A stretch of DNA of 15,554 bases. Origin: an uncultured Clostridia bacterium. Lineage in GTDB: Bacteria > Bacillota > Clostridia > Christensenellales > Borkfalkiaceae. How positions within the stretch are numbered: position 1 is the stretch's first letter; each line of letters opens with the position of its first letter. Position numbers and translations under genes: made by a program. Where the stretch lies: positions 1 to 15,554 of the forward strand of contig CALARO010000112.1 of the NCBI GenBank assembly GCA_937888935.1, written 5' to 3'. The notes beneath the pieces were generated by a model. The model saw only the letters and a program-made list of their open reading frames with translations. It made no database searches and had not been told where the DNA came from. Positions 12,968-15,554 of the stretch are shown one piece after another.

Positions 12968-13150
12968 TTACGCTCTGTCCGCCTTTTTCAGGCATCTCGT
13001 GCAAACGTAACCTTTCACTTCTTTGCCGTTTTCCACGTAAGAAACTTTCTGTACGTTGGCTTTGAACGTTCTTCTGGTTTTACGGTTAGAATGGCTCACG
13101 TTGTTTCCCGAAGCCTGACCTTTTCCGCAAATGTTGCAAACCTTACTCAT
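12968..13150 (-). CDS. rpmB: 50S ribosomal protein L28
   Basis: Large-subunit ribosomal protein of the bL28 family, 60 aa. It starts MSKVCNICGKG and includes SHSNRKTRRTFKANVQKV (19-36), a hallmark of L28. Four Cys (5, 8, 50, 53) form two CxxC pairs (CNIC, CTRC), so this is the zinc-binding C+ form. The start at 13150 is fixed by GGAGGTG 6 bp upstream and by the conserved N-terminus. An upstream in-frame start at 13216 would add 22 residues unlike any L28. The gene runs opposite to its neighbours, exactly as in Bacillus, where rpmB also lies reversed before yloU-yloV. It has its own promoter (13259-13287) and terminator. Confidence 0.97.
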   Translation of the reverse strand: MSKVCNICGKGQASGNNVSHSNRKTRRTFKANVQKVSYVENGKEVKGYVCTRCLKKADRA

Positions 13151-13258
13151 ATTAACACCTCCGCGCGCGAATTTTGTAAAAGCTATTTCGTAAATACAGC
13201 CGCCCGTCCGCCGCAAAAAACCGCAAAAAACCGATCTCGCAGAAAAACGAGCATAAAT

Positions 13259-13287
13259 AATATATCACGAAACGAAAAAAAAGGCAA
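13259..13287 (-). promoter_or_regulatory. Promoter of rpmB
   Basis: On the - strand TTGCCT (13287-13282), 17-bp spacer containing a T-run, TATATT (13264-13259). Leader of about 100 nt. The gap 13151-13473 otherwise holds A-rich sequence, a short direct repeat (ccgcaaaaaa twice, about 13211-13230) and the divergent promoter below. Confidence 0.6.
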
Positions 13288-13421
13288 TAAAAAACGCGTG
13301 CAAAAGCATAAAAAAATAAAAAAATATTTCATTCGCGGTAAAAATCCCCCGTAAATTATCAAAATTTCGCCCCCAAACCGCCCCCGAAAACAGAAAATCG
13401 CCGAAAAGTATCTCAAATTGC

Positions 13422-13450
13422 TTGCAAAATACGGCGAAATGAGATACAAT
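13422..13450 (+). promoter_or_regulatory. Promoter of the Asp23-family gene
   Basis: TTGCAA (13422-13427), 17-bp spacer, TACAAT (13445-13450). Start site expected near 13457, giving a very short leader with the ribosome binding site at ACGGAG (13461-13466). Confidence 0.65.
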
Positions 13451-13473
13451 AGAATAGAAAACGGAGATTTGCT

Positions 13474-13824
13474 ATGTCGGTTAATACAAGTAACGCATAC
13501 GGAAAAATTTCAATATCCGATCTCGCCATAGCCAAAGTCGCTTCACACACGGCGATGGAGTGCTACGGCATCGTGGAACTTGTTTCCCGCCGTTTCACCG
13601 ATTCGCTTGCCGAGCTTTTAAAGCGCGACGCAGGCGGGCGCGGCGTAAAAGTCGTCACGGAGGGCAACAGGATCTATATCGACCTGTACGTGGTAATCAA
13701 GTACGGCGTGTCGATCGGCGCGGTTGCCGAATCTCTGCGCGAGGCGGTAAAATACAAAGTAGAAAACTTCACGGGCATGATTGTGGACACGGTAAACGTA
13801 AACGTCATCGGCGTGAAGTTATAG
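13474..13824 (+). CDS. Asp23/Gls24 family envelope protein (YloU-like)
   Basis: A 116-aa member of the Asp23/DUF322 family. Features: start YGKISISDLAIAKVASHTAMECYGI (9-33); a middle GVKVVTEGNRIYIDLYVVIKYG; and end LREAVKYKVENFTGMIVDTVNVNVIGVKL, where the VxxVNVxVxGV pattern is characteristic. Members are small membrane-associated, envelope-stress related proteins with no known enzymatic activity. Adjacent to fakA as in Bacillus (yloU-yloV), supporting the assignment. The ribosome binding site ACGGAG lies 8 bp before ATG. Two hairpins follow its stop, so fakA may be partly separated from this transcript. Confidence 0.93.
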   Translation: MSVNTSNAYGKISISDLAIAKVASHTAMECYGIVELVSRRFTDSLAELLKRDAGGRGVKVVTEGNRIYIDLYVVIKYGVSIGAVAESLREAVKYKVENFTGMIVDTVNVNVIGVKL

Positions 13825-13831
13825 CGAATAA

Positions 13832-13865
13832 TCTTCGCCTTCGAAAAACGGGGCGAAGAGTTTTT
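13832..13865 (+). terminator. Terminator-like hairpin 1 after the Asp23-family gene
   Basis: Stem tcttcgcc (13832-13839) with ggcgaaga (13852-13859), followed by gttttt. Located right after the stop at 13822-13824 and 63 bp before fakA. Confidence 0.6.
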
Positions 13866-13900
13866 GCGCGGTATTGCGCCGCGCGGCTTTTTCTTTTTTT
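13866..13900 (+). terminator. Terminator-like hairpin 2 before fakA
   Basis: Stem gcgcgg (13866-13871) with ccgcgc (13879-13884), followed by ggctttttcttttttt. With hairpin 1 it forms a tandem pair that should strongly reduce read-through. No clear separate fakA promoter is seen, so fakA expression may rely on read-through. Confidence 0.55.
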
Positions 13901-13927
13901 TAACACAACGGATTAAAGGAGCTTAAA

Positions 13928-15554
13928 ATGCAGAAAATGCAAAGAACGATATCGAGCGTGGATTTCCGCAAAATGATCCTGCTCGGCTCACAGGCACTTG
14001 AAAAAAATCGGGCGCGGGTAGACGCGCTCAACGTATTCCCCGTGCCGGACGGCGATACGGGTACGAATATGTCTTTAACGATGCAGTCGGCGGTGAAAGA
14101 ACTTTCGGCATGCACCACAAACGGCTTTATGGAAGTATGCGACGCGGTATCGCGCGGCGCGCTTCGCGGGGCGCGCGGCAATTCGGGCGTAATTTTATCG
14201 CAGATCCTTCGCGGTATCTGTTCGGTAATCCGCGAATGCGGCGAGAATTTCGATACCAAAACGTTCGCCAAAGCCATGGCGGCAGGCACAAAAGTCGCCT
14301 ACGGCGCGGTTTCCGCCCCCAAAGAAGGCACGATTCTCACCGTCGTTCGCATGATGAGCGACGAAGCCGTGAAAGTCGGCTCGAAAAAGAAGAATTTCGA
14401 CGAATTTTTCGAAGCCGTCATCGCGGAAGGCGAAGTCGCCCTTGCCAAAACCCCCGAACTTCTGCCCGTACTTAAAAAAGCGGGCGTGGTAGACTCGGGC
14501 GGCGTGGGACTTATGACGATTTTCAAAGGCTTCCTTGCGTATTTAAAGGGCGAAGAAGTCAAAGAACTCGCCGATGCCGATACTTCGGGCGTGCAGAAAA
14601 TGTCCGACGAATTCGGCGATAATTCCGAAATCATCAATCTCGATCTCGGCGAAATCCAATTCGCGTACTGCACCGAATTTTTCATTATCAATTTAAAGAA
14701 GAGTACCACGCTCGCGGACATCGACCGCCTGCGCGAACGCCTTTGCGAACTCGGAGATTCCGTCATCTGCATCGGCGATTTAGAGCTTGTGAAAGTCCAC
14801 GTGCATACCAATCAGCCGGGCGTTGCGCTCACCTACGCGCTGCAACTCGGCGAACTCGATCGCCCCAAGATCGAGAACATGTTAGAGCAGAACCGTCAGC
14901 TGCGCGCCAAACGCGAAGCGGAAAAGAAAGATATGGGCATGCTCGCCATCTGCGCGGGCGAAGGCTTAGCGGGCATTTTCAAAGATTTGTGCGTAGATAA
15001 AGTGATTGAAGGCGGGCAGACGATGAATCCCACCGCGGGCGACATCGCGTCGGCTGCGCAGAAGATCAACGCGCGCGACATATTTATATTCCCCAACAAC
15101 AAGAATATCATTTTAGCGGCGGAACAGGCGAAAGAGCTTGTGGAAAACCGCACGATCCACGTGATTCCCACCAAGAACGTGCCGCAAGGCTTTGCCGCCG
15201 CGCTGCAATTCAACCCCGAAGTATCGGTGGAAGAGAACAAGGTGAACATGATTCACGAGCTGGACAACGTGAAAGCGGGGCAGGTGACGTACGCCGTGCG
15301 CGATACGTCGCTGAACGGCTTCTCGATTTCGAAAGGGGACGTAATCGGACTTGACGACAAGAAGATTTTAGCGAAGTCGCAAAACGTACCGGAAACGGTA
15401 TTGAAGCTTTTGAATCGACTGAAAGAAGATTCGCACGAAATGATCACGTTATACTACGGCGAAGGGGTAACGGAAGAAGACGCCGCCGCGCTTGCCGCGC
15501 AAATCGGCGAAAAGTACCCGGATTGCGACGTAGACTATCATTTCGGCGGCCAAC
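13928..15554 (+). CDS. fakA: DhaL-like fatty acid kinase subunit FakA/YloV (3' end outside window)
   Basis: Kinase subunit that phosphorylates fatty acids held by FakB (DegV) proteins, feeding exogenous fatty acids into phospholipid synthesis. The frame stays open for 542 codons to the window end, so the C-terminus is missing. The N-terminal DhaL-type ATP/Mg domain shows NVFPVPDGDTGTNMSLTM (35-52), LRGARGNSGVILSQIL (79-94), PKEGTILTVV (131-140) and VVDSGGVGL (187-195). The middle domain shows AYCTEFF with Cys248 and KVHVHTN with His291 and His293. These correspond to the zinc ligands reported for the FakA middle domain. A C-terminal EDD-like domain follows from about 335. The ribosome binding site AAAGGAG (13915-13921) is good. 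Next to the Asp23-family gene as in other Bacillota. Confidence 0.95.
   Translation, partial: MQKMQRTISSVDFRKMILLGSQALEKNRARVDALNVFPVPDGDTGTNMSLTMQSAVKELSACTTNGFMEVCDAVSRGALRGARGNSGVILSQILRGICSVIRECGENFDTKTFAKAMAAGTKVAYGAVSAPKEGTILTVVRMMSDEAVKVGSKKKNFDEFFEAVIAEGEVALAKTPELLPVLKKAGVVDSGGVGLMTIFKGFLAYLKGEEVKELADADTSGVQKMSDEFGDNSEIINLDLGEIQFAYCTEFFIINLKKSTTLADIDRLRERLCELGDSVICIGDLELVKVHVHTNQPGVALTYALQLGELDRPKIENMLEQNRQLRAKREAEKKDMGMLAICAGEGLAGIFKDLCVDKVIEGGQTMNPTAGDIASAAQKINARDIFIFPNNKNIILAAEQAKELVENRTIHVIPTKNVPQGFAAALQFNPEVSVEENKVNMIHELDNVKAGQVTYAVRDTSLNGFSISKGDVIGLDDKKILAKSQNVPETVLKLLNRLKEDSHEMITLYYGEGVTEEDAAALAAQIGEKYPDCDVDYHFGGQ

Noticed and set aside
13151..13449. Extension of rpmB and an upstream Phe-rich ORF
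   Set aside because: L28 starts at MSKVCNICGKG with its own ribosome binding site. The Phe-rich ORF is the complement of A-rich promoter DNA.

Overview
The window looks like a chromosome segment of an uncultured Bacillota, probably a Clostridia-type gut bacterium. The evidence is the gene order def–fmt–rsmB–rlmN–rpe–(spoVM-like)–rpmB(reverse)–asp23/yloU–fakA/yloV. This reproduces the Bacillus/Clostridium order, including the reversed rpmB, but lacks prpC–prkC–rsgA between rlmN and rpe, and thiN. Coding DNA is rich in GC and in Glu/Lys/Ala codons, while the gaps between genes are A/T-rich. Shine-Dalgarno sites are of the AAGGAG type.

Layout. (1) 1-4545: housekeeping cluster on the + strand. 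It holds the end of peptide deformylase, Met-tRNA formyltransferase, 16S rRNA m5C methyltransferase, radical-SAM methyltransferase RlmN and ribulose-phosphate 3-epimerase. ATGA overlaps couple fmt-rsmB-rlmN. (2) 4546-6860: a dispersed hairpin repeat, a promoter with a structured leader, and a lipoprotein gene. The lipoprotein has a Gly-X-Y collagen-like stretch followed by helical repeats, and its reading frame is broken at about 5786-5805. (3) 6927-7910: a 23-codon spoVM-like gene with a strong ribosome binding site, then an M19 dipeptidase. (4) 8014-9816 (-): a large lipoprotein of unknown function with a putative zinc knuckle and a consensus promoter. (5) 10112-12557: an apparent operon on the - strand. 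It encodes a secreted protein with a SipW-type signal, a SipW/ER-type signal peptidase and a second protein with the same type of signal. It is divergent from a small XRE repressor-like gene. The arrangement matches tapA-sipW-tasA of Bacillus, which is controlled by the XRE protein SinR. Two identical palindromes lie across the divergent promoters. (6) 12558-12967: repeats, G/C homopolymers and a terminator. (7) 12968-15554: rpmB (-), Asp23-family gene and the DhaL-like fatty acid kinase subunit fakA, which runs off the window.

The most notable items are the tapA-sipW-tasA-like module with its twin-palindrome control region, the spoVM-like micro-gene at its conserved position, the frame-broken collagen-like lipoprotein, and two families of structured intergenic repeats. 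No tRNA, rRNA, CRISPR array or transposase gene was seen.
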